This document shows, piece by piece, positions 1 to 9,388 of a DNA stretch of 64,000 nt. The number at the start of each line of letters is the position of its first letter. The stretch's first letter is position 1. The notes beneath the pieces were generated by a model that was not told where the DNA came from, ran no database searches, and saw only the letters and a list, made by a program, of their open reading frames with translations. This stretch comes from Pelistega ratti. GTDB taxonomy: Bacteria > Pseudomonadota > Gammaproteobacteria > Burkholderiales > Burkholderiaceae_B. A program made the translations under genes and the position numbers. Location: the NCBI RefSeq assembly GCF_009833965.1, contig NZ_CP047165.1, positions 2,232,001 to 2,296,000 of the forward strand, given 5' to 3'.

Positions 1-67
1 ATAGATAAGAGATAGCGTGGTTCTAGTAAACAGTATCAATAAAGGTAGCATAAGGAGTTTCTCTCAA

Positions 68-1714
68 ATGTCAGAACGTGAATCAATGGATTATGATGTA
101 GTGGTGGTTGGTGCAGGTCCTGCGGGTTTAGCGACTGCTATCCGAATTAAGCAGTTAGCACAAGAAAATCAGCAAGATATTTCTGTTTGTGTGCTTGAAA
201 AAGGAAGTGAAGTAGGGGCTCATATTCTTTCTGGTGCTGTGATGGATCCGCGAGCATTGACTGAGCTTATTCCCGACTGGAAAGAAAAAGGTGCACCATT
301 ACATACTAGTGTAACAGAGGATGCTTTCTTATTTTTAACGGAAAATAAAGCGTATAAGACACCGCATAGTTTACTACCAGACTGTTTTAAAAATGAGGGT
401 AATTATGTGGTGCGTCTTGGTCATGTGGTACGTTGGCTGGGAGAACAGGCAGAGCATTTAGGGGTAGAGATTTTTCCGGGGTTTGCTGCCACTGAAATTA
501 TCTATGATGAAAATGGTGCTGTCAAAGGGATTGCAACGGGTGATATGGGTGTAAATCGTGATGGTTCGTATTCTGCCCATTATCAACAAGGTATGGAGCT
601 ACACGCAAAATATACGATTTTTGCAGAAGGATCACGAGGTCAGTTAGGGCGAGAATTAATTGAGAAATATCATCTTGATGAAGGTAAAGATCCTCAAAGC
701 TATGGTATTGGTATTAAGGAAATGTGGGAAATTGACCCTGCTCAATCAAAACCTGGTTTAGTTATCCATTCGGCAGGTTGGCCTTTAAAGAGTGATACTT
801 ACGGTGGTGCATTCTTATACCATTTAGAGGGGAATCTTGTCGTTGTTGGTATGATTGTTGGTTTGGATTATGCCAATCCTTGGTTATCTCCATTTGAAGA
901 GTTTCAGCGCTATAAGACACACCCTAGTATTAAACCCTATTTTGAGGGGGGTAAGCGTATAGCCTATGGTGCGCGTGCAATCACAGCAGGAGGGTTATTA
1001 TCGCTACCTAAAACGGTATTCCCCGGTGGTATTTTAGTAGGTTGTGATGCGGGTTTTCTTAATGCCTCTCGTATTAAAGGTAGCCACGCAGCAATTAAGA
1101 GTGGTCAGCTAGCAGCAGAGGCGATTGTTGAGGCATTAAAACAAAATCGTTCTCGAGATGAATTACTGTCATTTGTGGAGACTTTCCAATCGTCTTGGTT
1201 ATATGAAGAACTTAATAAGGCACGTAATTTTAAACAATGGTTTAAAAAAGGGCTTGTGGTAGGTACAGTGATGACGGGTATTGAGCAAAAAGTCTTTAAG
1301 GGTAAAATGCCTTGGACAATTCACCGCCAGAAACCTGATTATGCCTGTTTACAGCCTGCTGCCCAAATGCCTAAGATTGGTTATCCGAAGCCAGATGGTG
1401 TATTAACGTTTGATCGATTAAGCTCAGTTTTTCTGTCTAATACTAATCATGAAGAGAATCAACCCGTGCATCTAACACTTAAAGATCCAATGATTCCTGT
1501 TAAAGTGAATTTAGCAGTATATGCAGGGCCTGAACAACGTTATTGTCCTGCGGGAGTGTATGAGTTTATTAAGGATGAACATGGTGAGGATAAGCTACAG
1601 ATTAATGCACAAAACTGTGTTCATTGTAAAACCTGTGATATTAAAGACCCCTCTCAAAATATTATATGGATAGCTCCTCAGGGTGGAGAAGGGCCTGTGT
1701 ATAATGGCATGTAG
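68..1714 (+). CDS. Electron transfer flavoprotein-ubiquinone oxidoreductase
   Basis: This 548-residue protein is a full-length ETF-QO, the membrane-associated enzyme that passes electrons from reduced electron transfer flavoprotein (fatty acid and amino acid oxidation) to ubiquinone. An N-terminal FAD-binding motif GAGPAG lies at residues 15-20. The C-terminus has the ferredoxin-like 4Fe-4S cysteines (YCPAG, then CVHCKTC) and ends GGEGPVYNGM, as is typical of the family. The ATG at 68 is preferred to an upstream alternative start because AAGGAG lies at 51-56. It appears to be a single-gene unit, closed by a strong terminator just downstream. Identification is secure. Confidence 0.95.
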   Translation: MSERESMDYDVVVVGAGPAGLATAIRIKQLAQENQQDISVCVLEKGSEVGAHILSGAVMDPRALTELIPDWKEKGAPLHTSVTEDAFLFLTENKAYKTPHSLLPDCFKNEGNYVVRLGHVVRWLGEQAEHLGVEIFPGFAATEIIYDENGAVKGIATGDMGVNRDGSYSAHYQQGMELHAKYTIFAEGSRGQLGRELIEKYHLDEGKDPQSYGIGIKEMWEIDPAQSKPGLVIHSAGWPLKSDTYGGAFLYHLEGNLVVVGMIVGLDYANPWLSPFEEFQRYKTHPSIKPYFEGGKRIAYGARAITAGGLLSLPKTVFPGGILVGCDAGFLNASRIKGSHAAIKSGQLAAEAIVEALKQNRSRDELLSFVETFQSSWLYEELNKARNFKQWFKKGLVVGTVMTGIEQKVFKGKMPWTIHRQKPDYACLQPAAQMPKIGYPKPDGVLTFDRLSSVFLSNTNHEENQPVHLTLKDPMIPVKVNLAVYAGPEQRYCPAGVYEFIKDEHGEDKLQINAQNCVHCKTCDIKDPSQNIIWIAPQGGEGPVYNGM

Positions 1715-1752
1715 TAGTTTAGAAAATTATTTATGGTGATACATCATTTTGT

Positions 1753-1784
1753 AAAACGGTATTCTAATCAAATACCGTTTTTTT
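1753..1784 (+). terminator. Rho-independent terminator after ETF-QO gene
   Basis: An 11-bp stem (AAAACGGTATT at 1753-1763 with AATACCGTTTT at 1771-1781) and a 7-nt loop are followed by a T run. Confidence 0.85.
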
Positions 1785-1827
1785 ATGGATAATTAAAAAA
1801 GCTTTTATCAAACAATGATAAATCAAA

Positions 1828-2208
1828 TTATGTATTGGATTTTATTGGTAAAGCACTTAATGCTAAACATAGCCACCCAAAAATAAAACATAGTCCTCCC
1901 ATAGGTGTAATAAGGGCAAATTTACCAATACCATCAGCAAGTACAAGCGTATAAAGGCTACCTGAAAAGCATAGTATGCCCAATATAAAAAGGAGAATGC
2001 TTTTTTTCCAAAGTGGGCTGAGATGATGTGAAAGAGCGATAACACCAATAATCGCTATGGTATGAATAAATTGATAAAATACAGCCGTTTGCCAAGTAGA
2101 GAGTCTTTCAGGAGATACGACTTCTTTAAGTGCATGCATACCAAATGCACCCAATGCTACAGCGATAAGACCAGAGAGAGCCGCAAAAATAATCGCAAAA
2201 CGTATCAT
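1828..2208 (-). CDS. DUF423 family small membrane protein
   Basis: This 126-residue hydrophobic protein has about four predicted membrane segments and the N-terminal pattern of the DUF423 (YgdD/TMEM256-like) family, including ALGAFGMHALK near residues 18-28. The family is widespread in proteobacteria and its function is not established. The gene is convergent with the ETF-QO gene and monocistronic. The start at 2208 is preceded on the minus strand by an AAGGATT-like ribosome-binding site. Confidence 0.85.
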   Translation of the reverse strand: MIRFAIIFAALSGLIAVALGAFGMHALKEVVSPERLSTWQTAVFYQFIHTIAIIGVIALSHHLSPLWKKSILLFILGILCFSGSLYTLVLADGIGKFALITPMGGLCFIFGWLCLALSALPIKSNT

Positions 2209-2554
2209 AAATAATCCTTGTAATAAGCGTAATTTTTGTAGAAAAAGTATATCAAAGATTGATGAAAAATAATCATTGAATTTGATAAAACGTTTGGAGA
2301 AAGGTTATTTTTGTATAAAACAATGGTGAGTGGAAGAGCTAAATAGAGAACAGATTTTTATCTGTATAAGTTGCTTGAATAATTGCTCTGCTGAAGGCAT
2401 GATATATTTATCTATATAACTTTTATCATGTCATAAAGTTATAGCTTATTCTTTTTGAATGTAAACCAAGTGAAATGTAATGCATTATTCTGCAACTATT
2501 TATGTGAATTAGTTATACAATACTATATCTTTTGTTTTTATATGGGAGGAATAT
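2209..2554. other. AT-rich intergenic region between divergent genes
   Basis: These 346 bases separate the divergent DUF423 and aminopeptidase P genes and must hold both promoters. I see no convincing small gene, RNA or strong hairpin. The only clear element is the GGGAGGA ribosome-binding site just before 2555. Confidence 0.5.
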
Positions 2555-4348
2555 ATGTCGAGCCAACTTATTCAAGAACGATTAACCCAATTGCGTCAAC
2601 TTATGAAGAATCATCAAGTTGATGCATGGATTGTACCTTCGGCAGATCCGCATTTATCAGAGTATTTACCAGACTATTGGCAACAACGTGTATGGTTGAG
2701 TGGATTTACAGGGTCAGTAGGAACAGTTATTGTTACAGAAAACTTTGCTGGATTATGGGTGGATAGTCGTTATTGGGAACAGGCTAAAACCCAGCTTCAG
2801 GATACGGGTATTGAGTTAATGAAATCGGGTGAGCCAGATGTATTGAATATGGATGATTGGCTTGCTCAGCACCTACCCAAGGAAGCACGTATAGGTTTTA
2901 ACCCCTTTATGATGTCGTTAAAGCAGGCGGAGCAATTAGAAGAAAAATTAGCGCCATTATCAGTCAGTCTTTTTATAGATGAAGATTTTATCGCTACATT
3001 ATGGCAAGACAGACCAACCTTACCAACACAGACAGTTTATGTTCATGATAAAACGTTTGTTAGCCAAAGTCGTCCAGAAAAATTAGCGAATGTGCGAGAA
3101 ATGATGCGAAAAGAGGGAGCAGATTGGCATTTTATTTCTTCTTTAGATGATATTGCTTGGTTATTTAACTTACGTGGGTCTGATGTTGAATATAATCCTG
3201 TTTTTTTAGCCCATGCCTTAATTTCACAAAGCTATGTTGTACTCTTTGTACCGAGAGGGAAAATCAGCCGAGAGATTGAAGCAGAATTAGCGGGTGATGG
3301 TGTTTTAGTAAAAGACTATGTATCAGCAGGGTTAATGCTTAGAAATCTACCGAAAGAGCAATCGCTATGGATTGATCCTGATAGAGTAGCACTTGCTTTA
3401 GGGGTAACCTCGTGCGAGAAAGTGATTAGAAAGGTAAATTCAACCCGTTTGTTAAAAGCAGAAAAAACCCCTCAAGATATTGCCCATATTCGACAAGCAA
3501 TGGAACAAGATGGGGCTGCATTATGTGAGTTCTTTGCGTGGTTTGAAGCAGCACTAGAGCGTGGTGACACCATAACAGAACTAACCATTGATGAGCAAAT
3601 TTGTCAAGCACGCGCCCGTCAAGCACATCATATTAGTCCTAGTTTTGCCACCATTGCTGGGTTTAATGCAAATGGTGCTATGCCTCATTATCAAGCAACA
3701 TCAGAAAATTTTGCTGAAATTAAAGGTAATGGCCTATTATTAATTGACTCAGGAGGTCAATACCTTAATGGTACAACCGATATTACGCGTGTTGTACCAG
3801 TCGGTGAAGTAAGTGCAGAGCAAAAACGAGATTATACTGCGGTATTAAAAGGAATGATTGCCTTATCAAGAGCTGTTTTCCCTCGTGATTATCCCTCTGC
3901 TTTATTAGATACGCTTGCGCGTACCCCGTTATGGCAGATGGGTTTAGATTATGGGCATGGAACAGGGCATGGTGTAGGGTATTTTTTAAATGTACATGAA
4001 GGCCCTCAAGTGATTGCACACCGTGCTTACCGTGCTTCTCATCTTGAGATGAAAGAGGGAATGGTTACTTCTAACGAACCCGGTGTTTATCGTGCAGGAA
4101 AATGGGGTATTCGTATTGAAAATCTTGTGGTAACGGTAGCACATCAGAAAACAGAGTTTGTTGATACCTTAAAATTTGAAACCTTAACCTTATGCCCTAT
4201 TGATACACGTTGTATTGATAAGCATTTAATGACGCAAGAAGAAATTGATTGGTTGAATACTTATCATGCTGAAGTTTTAGCACGATTAAAACCTTTGGTT
4301 AAGGGTGATGCATTAGATTGGTTAGTGCGTAGAACGCAAGCTATCTAA
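2555..4348 (+). CDS. Aminopeptidase P family protein (Xaa-Pro peptidase, M24B)
   Basis: A 597-residue cytosolic metallopeptidase predicted to remove the N-terminal residue from Xaa-Pro peptides. It has the long three-domain layout: two creatinase-like N-terminal domains (roughly residues 5-310) and a pita-bread catalytic domain (about 315-535), followed by the C-terminal extension of the long forms. The metal ligands are visible: two aspartates in DSGGQY and GTTDITR (about 398 and 409), the histidine in GHGTGHG (about 468-472), and the glutamates in NEPGVY and RIEN (about 508 and 522). A strong GGGAGGA site precedes the start. It appears monocistronic. Confidence 0.93.
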   Translation: MSSQLIQERLTQLRQLMKNHQVDAWIVPSADPHLSEYLPDYWQQRVWLSGFTGSVGTVIVTENFAGLWVDSRYWEQAKTQLQDTGIELMKSGEPDVLNMDDWLAQHLPKEARIGFNPFMMSLKQAEQLEEKLAPLSVSLFIDEDFIATLWQDRPTLPTQTVYVHDKTFVSQSRPEKLANVREMMRKEGADWHFISSLDDIAWLFNLRGSDVEYNPVFLAHALISQSYVVLFVPRGKISREIEAELAGDGVLVKDYVSAGLMLRNLPKEQSLWIDPDRVALALGVTSCEKVIRKVNSTRLLKAEKTPQDIAHIRQAMEQDGAALCEFFAWFEAALERGDTITELTIDEQICQARARQAHHISPSFATIAGFNANGAMPHYQATSENFAEIKGNGLLLIDSGGQYLNGTTDITRVVPVGEVSAEQKRDYTAVLKGMIALSRAVFPRDYPSALLDTLARTPLWQMGLDYGHGTGHGVGYFLNVHEGPQVIAHRAYRASHLEMKEGMVTSNEPGVYRAGKWGIRIENLVVTVAHQKTEFVDTLKFETLTLCPIDTRCIDKHLMTQEEIDWLNTYHAEVLARLKPLVKGDALDWLVRRTQAI

Positions 4349-4444
4349 ACAATAGTGGTTGTAAATTGATGCATTCAGTTTATCTAGGTGTCTCTTAGGT
4401 AAACTGAATAATCATCATAAAAAGAGATTATTTTAGAGGAAATT

Positions 4445-4780
4445 ATGTCATATCCAAATTGTCCACAATGTCATTCTGATCTTACTTACCATGATGGGAT
4501 GCAATTAGTCTGTCCTGAATGTGCCTATGAATGGCAAGAAGGAGAGATGCTTGATACGCTTGATGAAGGGTTCGTGGTTAAAGATGCTAATGGTACCGTT
4601 CTTCAAGATGGAGATACGGTTGTTTTAATCAAAGATTTAAAGGTAAAAGGTAGCTCTTTGGTGATTAAACAAGGGACTAAAGTAAAAGGAATCCGTTTAC
4701 AAGAGGGCGATCATAATATTGCGTGTAAGATTGACGGTAGCGGTATGGATTTGAAATCAGAATTTGTGAAAAAGGCTTGA
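4445..4780 (+). CDS. PhnA/YjdM family zinc-ribbon protein
   Basis: A 111-residue protein with an N-terminal zinc ribbon (CPQC at 6-9, CPEC at 23-26) and the basic C-terminal PhnA domain containing [17 protein letters not shown]. The family was named from the phosphonate region of E. coli, but it is not needed for phosphonate breakdown and its role is unknown. GAGGAAATT sits just upstream of the ATG. It is separated from pepP by about 95 bases and looks independently expressed. Confidence 0.9.
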   Translation: MSYPNCPQCHSDLTYHDGMQLVCPECAYEWQEGEMLDTLDEGFVVKDANGTVLQDGDTVVLIKDLKVKGSSLVIKQGTKVKGIRLQEGDHNIACKIDGSGMDLKSEFVKKA

Positions 4781-4879
4781 GTTTTTTCGTTATTCTTGGC
4801 ATAAAACCTTATGATAGCGAGGGTATTTTTGTTTAGAAATAAATTTGTATCGTAAGAAGTGGTGATAGTGCCTAGCAAC

Positions 4880-4912
4880 AAAAAACCTCATCAATTTGAT
4901 GAGGTTTTTTTG
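4880..4912 (-). terminator. Bidirectional terminator after rpmG
   Basis: An almost loopless hairpin, AACCTCATCAA pairing with TTGATGAGGTT, has A runs on the left and T runs on the right. It lies ten bases past the rpmG stop on the minus strand and can also stop transcripts from the phnA-like gene. Confidence 0.85.
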
Positions 4913-4921
4913 ACTAAATGC

Positions 4922-5089
4922 TTATTTCAATTTAGTTTCTTTGTACTCAACGTGTTTACGAGCAACGGGGTCGTATTTTTTGATGAGCATTTTGTCTGGT
5001 GTGTTACGTTTGTTTTTGGTCGTTGTATAGAAGTGACCTGTACCAGCTGTTGATTCTAGTTTGATTTTTTCACGAATACCTTTTGCCAT
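4922..5089 (-). CDS. rpmG: 50S ribosomal protein L33
   Basis: A 55-residue ribosomal protein L33 reading [13 protein letters not shown] at the N-terminus and ending YKETKLK, the usual proteobacterial form. It contains no cysteine, so it is the zinc-free (C-minus) type. It follows rpmB by 41 bases in the same direction, the standard rpmB-rpmG operon. AGGAGC lies ahead of the ATG on the minus strand. Identity is certain from length, sequence and context. Confidence 0.96.
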   Translation of the reverse strand: MAKGIREKIKLESTAGTGHFYTTTKNKRNTPDKMLIKKYDPVARKHVEYKETKLK

Positions 5090-5130
5090 TTTAAGCTCCT
5101 AGGGAATAATAAAATTTAAGCACCCGAGGC

Positions 5131-5367
5131 TTAAACTGATTGACCGTTAGCACGCATTTCAGCAATTACTGCATCAATGCCTTTTTTATCAATGGTGCGT
5201 AAAGCATTAGTAGAAATGCGTAAACGAACCCAACGGTTTTCGCTTTCAACCCAGAAACGGCGAGTTTGTAGGTTAGGTAAGAAGCGACGCTTAGTTTTGT
5301 TGTTTGCATGAGAAACATTATTACCGGTCATTGGGCGTTTACCGGTTACTTGGCATACTTTTGCCAT
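5131..5367 (-). CDS. rpmB: 50S ribosomal protein L28
   Basis: A 78-residue L28, beginning [17 protein letters not shown], the normal size for proteobacteria. The ATG at 5367 is chosen over one nine bases or more upstream because it gives the conserved N-terminus and has GAGG nearby upstream on the minus strand. It is the first gene of the rpmB-rpmG operon and is preceded by a good sigma-70 promoter at 5454-5482. Confidence 0.96.
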   Translation of the reverse strand: MAKVCQVTGKRPMTGNNVSHANNKTKRRFLPNLQTRRFWVESENRWVRLRISTNALRTIDKKGIDAVIAEMRANGQSV

Positions 5368-5453
5368 AATTAACACCTCGTTAAGTTAAAAGATCTGATT
5401 GTTGGCCCAGACCTGCCTTCGTAGAAAATTAACCCTTTAAAGGTTAGTCTGCC

Positions 5454-5482
5454 ATTCTATAGGAAAAACTAAAAAAAGACAA
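5454..5482 (-). promoter_or_regulatory. Sigma-70 promoter of rpmB-rpmG
   Basis: On the minus strand, -35 TTGTCT (5482-5477) and -10 TAGAAT (5459-5454) are separated by 17 bases, about 85 bases upstream of the rpmB start. A near-palindrome (around 5428-5446) lies in the leader; its role is unknown. Confidence 0.6.
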
Positions 5483-5708
5483 GAAAAATAAATAGTTAAT
5501 TTATAAAAATAAAAGGGGTATGAGTGAAACAGTGGTATAAATAGAACATTAATACCGTGAATAGCTATTTTTCAATCATTGAATAGAGTGAAGAAGGAGA
5601 AATGACTTAAAATTGTGATACGCTAATAACCGCCTCTAATGGGGTAGTATGAAGAATTACGCTATAGGGCGATTTTTGTAAAAATTTATCTTTTATAGGA
5701 GATTGATA

Positions 5709-6152
5709 ATGGGTTTATTTGATTTTGCTGCTGACATTGGTCGTAAATTATTTAGCAAAGAAGAGGAAGCCTCTAAAGCAGTAACAGAACATGTGGCTGA
5801 AGATAATCCAGGGGTTGAAAATGTTCAAGTAACCGTTGAGAATGGTGAAGCGAAGATTACGGGTGTTGCAACCACAGCGAGTGCGCTTGAAAAGGCGGTA
5901 CTGATGGTCGGTAATGTAATGGGTGTTACACATGTTAATGCAGATGCTGTCGTTGTTGCCAATGGTGAAAAAGTAGCTGGTGATGAAGAATTCTATATCA
6001 TTCAAAAAGGTGATACACTTTGGAAAATTGCTGAAAAAGCATATGGTAATGGTGCAAAATATAAAGCGATTGTAGAAGCGAATAAAGAAGTGATTAAAGA
6101 TGAAAATAAAATTTTCCCTGGTCAGAAAATTCGTATTCCTAAAGGTTTATAA
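5709..6152 (+). CDS. BON and LysM domain protein (Kbp/YgaU-like)
   Basis: A 147-residue protein with a BON domain at about residues 20-90 and a C-terminal LysM domain starting at YIIQKGDTLWKIAEKAYGNG and ending IFPGQKIRIP. It has no signal peptide. E. coli Kbp (YgaU), of the same length and architecture, is a cytoplasmic potassium-binding protein, so potassium sensing is a reasonable inference. The ATG at 5709 has AGGAG at 5697-5701. It is a single-gene unit with a strong terminator at 6201. Confidence 0.9.
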   Translation: MGLFDFAADIGRKLFSKEEEASKAVTEHVAEDNPGVENVQVTVENGEAKITGVATTASALEKAVLMVGNVMGVTHVNADAVVVANGEKVAGDEEFYIIQKGDTLWKIAEKAYGNGAKYKAIVEANKEVIKDENKIFPGQKIRIPKGL

Positions 6153-6200
6153 TGGGTGCTATTGTTTATTGATGAATAATATATAAATAGCACATAAAAG

Positions 6201-6240
6201 AAAATGACCGTCTATATTTAAAATAGACGGTCATTTTTTT
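6201..6240 (+). terminator. Strong bidirectional terminator
   Basis: A 15-bp perfect stem (6201-6215 with 6223-6237) and 7-nt loop are followed by seven Ts. It serves the Kbp-like gene and, on the other strand, the convergent alkaline phosphatase gene. Confidence 0.88.
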
Positions 6241-6298
6241 AGAGGGAAATCATTGTGTTAAAAGGTAGTTTACCTTGTCATAATGATTATTGATGGGA

Positions 6299-7702
6299 TT
6301 ATTTCCCCTCTAACGCTTCTTTGATAATAAAGAATGTATCGGTTTGATCAAGTAAACCAGAGAAGCGATAGGCTTTAGGACCATAAGCAGCAATACGTAA
6401 TTGGCTACCTGTATGTGTTTGCTCATCCGCTTCTAGACTAGTGCCATAACTGATTGTCATGATAGAACCGTCTTTTGCTTTGAGTGTTTGATGTAAACCA
6501 GCTGGTTTTGCTTTATTAGGAACAAGCTGACTAGTGTGAGCATGGTCAGCCGTAACAATAACTAAAGTTTCACCATTTTTACGTGCAAAATCAAGTGCGA
6601 CTTGAACCGCTTCGTCTAAATCAACAGTTTCACCCATTTGACCGCATGGATTGGCTTTATGATTTTGTTTATCAATAGAAGCACCTTCAACTTGTAAGAA
6701 GAAGCCATTTGGATTTTCTTTTAAAAGTTCAATTGCTTTTCCTGTCATTTGTGCAAGGTTTGGAATATCTGCTGTGCGATCAGGATTTGCTTGACATTCA
6801 ATAGGTTGCTCTTTATTGCCTTCGATAGTGGCTTGACCACCTAACCAACGAACAGGTAGATTACCTTTGGCAAATAAACCTAGAATAGGGAACTTAGTTT
6901 GTGGTGTTAAAGCGTTAAGTGCATCGGTATTTTCAACAATATGGATACCCTTTTGTTGTGCTTGTTGCCATAATGTTTGACCTTTTGAATCGCCACCTTG
7001 GCTGACTTCATCAAATGTTTTGCGTCCACCACCTAACACAATATCAGGAGGAGAAACTAGGTATTGCTCTGTAATAGAGCCTAAACCGCCGTTTTCTAAA
7101 GCATTTTCTGGACAACGTTCAGCAGTTGCTACAGGACCATAACATTTACGTTGGCTAACGTGAGCTAATAGTGCAGCAGGTGTTGCATCTTGAATTTCAG
7201 AGGTAGTGACGTTTCCTGTTCCTTTGCCTAATTCTTTGGCAATTTCAATTAAATTAGGTACAGCTTTACCATTGACATCAACACCAATTGCACCATTGTA
7301 AGTTTTGATACCTGAGTTCCATGCAGTAGCAGAAGCTGCAGAATCAGTTACATGATCAATAAGTTTTGTCTTTTTATCAATAGCATATGTGGTGATTTGG
7401 CCAGAAAAGGGAAGTACGTCTAACCCTTTAAAAGCACCAGCAGCCCCTTCAGCATAATTACGAGCAATGGTAATTTCAGAGTCACCCATGCCATCACCAA
7501 TAAGCAGAATAACATTCTTAGCTTTATGCTGCGTTAATAGTTGTGCTAATTCATCATGATTATTTTGAGTTAAACGTTTAGCACCACCGATAGTTAGAAT
7601 ATCACCACTCGCTACGCGTGGCATCTCTGCATGAGCAGTAGTTGCCATTAAACCAAAAGAAAGACCTAATAAAGCAAAAATAGGATTGAAAGTTTTAGTC
7701 AT
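6299..7702 (-). CDS. phoA: Periplasmic alkaline phosphatase
   Basis: A 467-residue exported alkaline phosphatase of the E. coli PhoA type that releases phosphate from phosphomonoesters in the periplasm. A signal peptide with a likely cleavage after AHA at residue 25 is evident. The metal-binding IGDGMGDSE (about 68-76), the nucleophile Ser121 in [10 protein letters not shown], and the zinc-binding [11 protein letters not shown] near the C-terminus are all present. Four cysteines could form the two usual disulfides. AGGAG lies ahead of the ATG. A Pho box correctly spaced from a -10 element upstream indicates control by PhoB under phosphate starvation. Confidence 0.95.
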   Translation of the reverse strand: MTKTFNPIFALLGLSFGLMATTAHAEMPRVASGDILTIGGAKRLTQNNHDELAQLLTQHKAKNVILLIGDGMGDSEITIARNYAEGAAGAFKGLDVLPFSGQITTYAIDKKTKLIDHVTDSAASATAWNSGIKTYNGAIGVDVNGKAVPNLIEIAKELGKGTGNVTTSEIQDATPAALLAHVSQRKCYGPVATAERCPENALENGGLGSITEQYLVSPPDIVLGGGRKTFDEVSQGGDSKGQTLWQQAQQKGIHIVENTDALNALTPQTKFPILGLFAKGNLPVRWLGGQATIEGNKEQPIECQANPDRTADIPNLAQMTGKAIELLKENPNGFFLQVEGASIDKQNHKANPCGQMGETVDLDEAVQVALDFARKNGETLVIVTADHAHTSQLVPNKAKPAGLHQTLKAKDGSIMTISYGTSLEADEQTHTGSQLRIAAYGPKAYRFSGLLDQTDTFFIIKEALEGK

Positions 7703-7739
7703 TGTTTTCTCCTGTTAAGACTGATAAACTTCGCTTCCT

Positions 7740-7773
7740 ATTCTAAAAATAGCGTGTGAAAATTTAATGACAA
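7740..7773 (-). promoter_or_regulatory. Pho box and -10 element of phoA
   Basis: Read on the minus strand, positions 7773-7756 give TTGTCATTAAATTTTCAC, two TTGTCAT/TTTTCAC half-repeats around a TAAA core, matching the PhoB box pattern. Exactly ten bases later is a -10 hexamer TAGAAT (7745-7740), the spacing expected of PhoB-activated promoters, with no -35 needed. Confidence 0.7.
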
Positions 7774-7870
7774 TAATAGGGTTATACTGAGGTAATATGG
7801 TAGAAAATATACAGCTTACCTTTGTAGATTATAAACAGTTATTAAAGGGGAGAATCTAAGCTATTTTTAA

Positions 7871-7896
7871 TAACCCTCAGGCTAAAGTGAGGGTTA
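7871..7896 (-). terminator. Hairpin after MATE gene, possible terminator
   Basis: A 9-bp stem (TAACCCTCA with TGAGGGTTA) with an 8-nt loop lies just past the MATE gene stop. The following minus-strand sequence is T-poor, so this is a weak terminator call. Confidence 0.4.
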
Positions 7897-7911
7897 GATA
7901 TACAAGGCGTT

Positions 7912-9324
7912 TTATTGTAAAGCGGCTGCTCCTATTTTAGACTTTTTAAGATGGGGTTGAATAATAATATAGTACCAAATACTAAGGATAAAACCACATA
8001 GCAATAGGGCAGCACAACACATTATCCATAGGCTTGAAACCCCAACAGCCGCACCGGGGGTAAGTATATCACCTAACCAAGTTAATTCTCCTTTGCCTGC
8101 TCCATAGCCAAAGTAATAACCACCGCCAAGCCCAAGACCAATGAGTAATACAGCTTGTGTAATAAAGGGGATGGTAGCGACTTTATGGGCGCGTAGAATA
8201 TAGGTAATATCGCATTGAAAATAATCCAGTAAATGAAATAAAGGCACGATAGAAAGTAGGCTAGCTGCCATTATGGCGACCTGTGGATCATTTGTATAAA
8301 GAGAGACAATATAAGGCTTACCAAAATAGATAACTAGTATGGTGAGTATTGCACCTAAAAGCCCAAGCCATAGCCCCTGTAGGCTAATAAAATGAGATTG
8401 AATATAATTTTGTCGTCCAATGGCTTGTGCAGAAAGTGCTGCGGTGGCAACACCAATAGACTGCGGTAGCATATAAAGTAGGGCGACTAAGTTCATTTGA
8501 ATTTGTTGTGCGCCTGATACATGTACACCTTCACGAGCAGCAAGGAGTGCCATAAAGGTAAAAGCACTAATTTCTACAAAGTAAGAACCTCCCATCGGAA
8601 TACCTAATTTAAGAATATCTTTACAGTACTTCCATTGTGGTAATCCTAATTTAAGGGAGAATTGGTGATAATAAGTATCTGAGAAAATAAGCCATAATCC
8701 GAAAAGTAGGGTAAACCAACTTACGATTAAAGTAGAGAGACCTGCTCCTACACTTCCTAAGGCGGGTAAACCTAAATGCCCAAAAATAAGTACCCAATTA
8801 AAAAATGCTTTAATAAAGATACTTGCCACATTGATATACATAATGAGTTTAGGGCGTGAGGTTGATGTACATAAGGCATAAACAGCACGGAACATCAACG
8901 TTGCTGGCATGGCAAAGAAAGTGATGCGTAAATAGGTTTTAATTTCTTCTTTGACATTCTCTGCAATATTACCCGAAATACTTAACCAAATATCAGGAAA
9001 AAGTAGTGCAAGCCCTACAATCAGTGAAATAATAAATGCTAACCAAATCCCTTGTCCCCAGAGTATGCCGATTTCTGTTTTTTGATTTGCACCGAATAAT
9101 TGAGAAAACATAGGGATAAGCGCATGGATAACCCCCATTAAACTAACGGTTACAGTAATATAAATAGAAGCCGCTAAACTGATAACCTGTAAGGACTGTG
9201 CATTAAAATTCCCTAACATCATGGTATCTAATACACCAAAAGAGACACCAGCAAGACTGGCAATAAAAATAGGCCATGCCTGATGAATAAGGTTTTTTTG
9301 GATACGTCGAGTGATTGTGCTCAT
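7912..9324 (-). CDS. MATE family efflux transporter
   Basis: A 470-residue inner-membrane protein with about twelve hydrophobic segments in the two-fold MATE arrangement, typical in length. Cation-driven export of drugs or metabolites is the family role; the substrate cannot be read from sequence. It opens with IHQAWPIFIASLAGVSFGVLDTMMLG, a MATE N-terminal pattern (given here only as a cue at residues 12-37). It lies downstream of and in line with the glycosyltransferase gene, 64 bases away. No good ribosome-binding site is visible. Confidence 0.9.
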   Translation of the reverse strand: MSTITRRIQKNLIHQAWPIFIASLAGVSFGVLDTMMLGNFNAQSLQVISLAASIYITVTVSLMGVIHALIPMFSQLFGANQKTEIGILWGQGIWLAFIISLIVGLALLFPDIWLSISGNIAENVKEEIKTYLRITFFAMPATLMFRAVYALCTSTSRPKLIMYINVASIFIKAFFNWVLIFGHLGLPALGSVGAGLSTLIVSWFTLLFGLWLIFSDTYYHQFSLKLGLPQWKYCKDILKLGIPMGGSYFVEISAFTFMALLAAREGVHVSGAQQIQMNLVALLYMLPQSIGVATAALSAQAIGRQNYIQSHFISLQGLWLGLLGAILTILVIYFGKPYIVSLYTNDPQVAIMAASLLSIVPLFHLLDYFQCDITYILRAHKVATIPFITQAVLLIGLGLGGGYYFGYGAGKGELTWLGDILTPGAAVGVSSLWIMCCAALLLCGFILSIWYYIIIQPHLKKSKIGAAALQ

Positions 9325-9388
9325 AGGAGAGTATAAAAGAAATAGCGTCGTTCTATGCCATTATAAAACGACGCTTGGAAGAAAGTAA

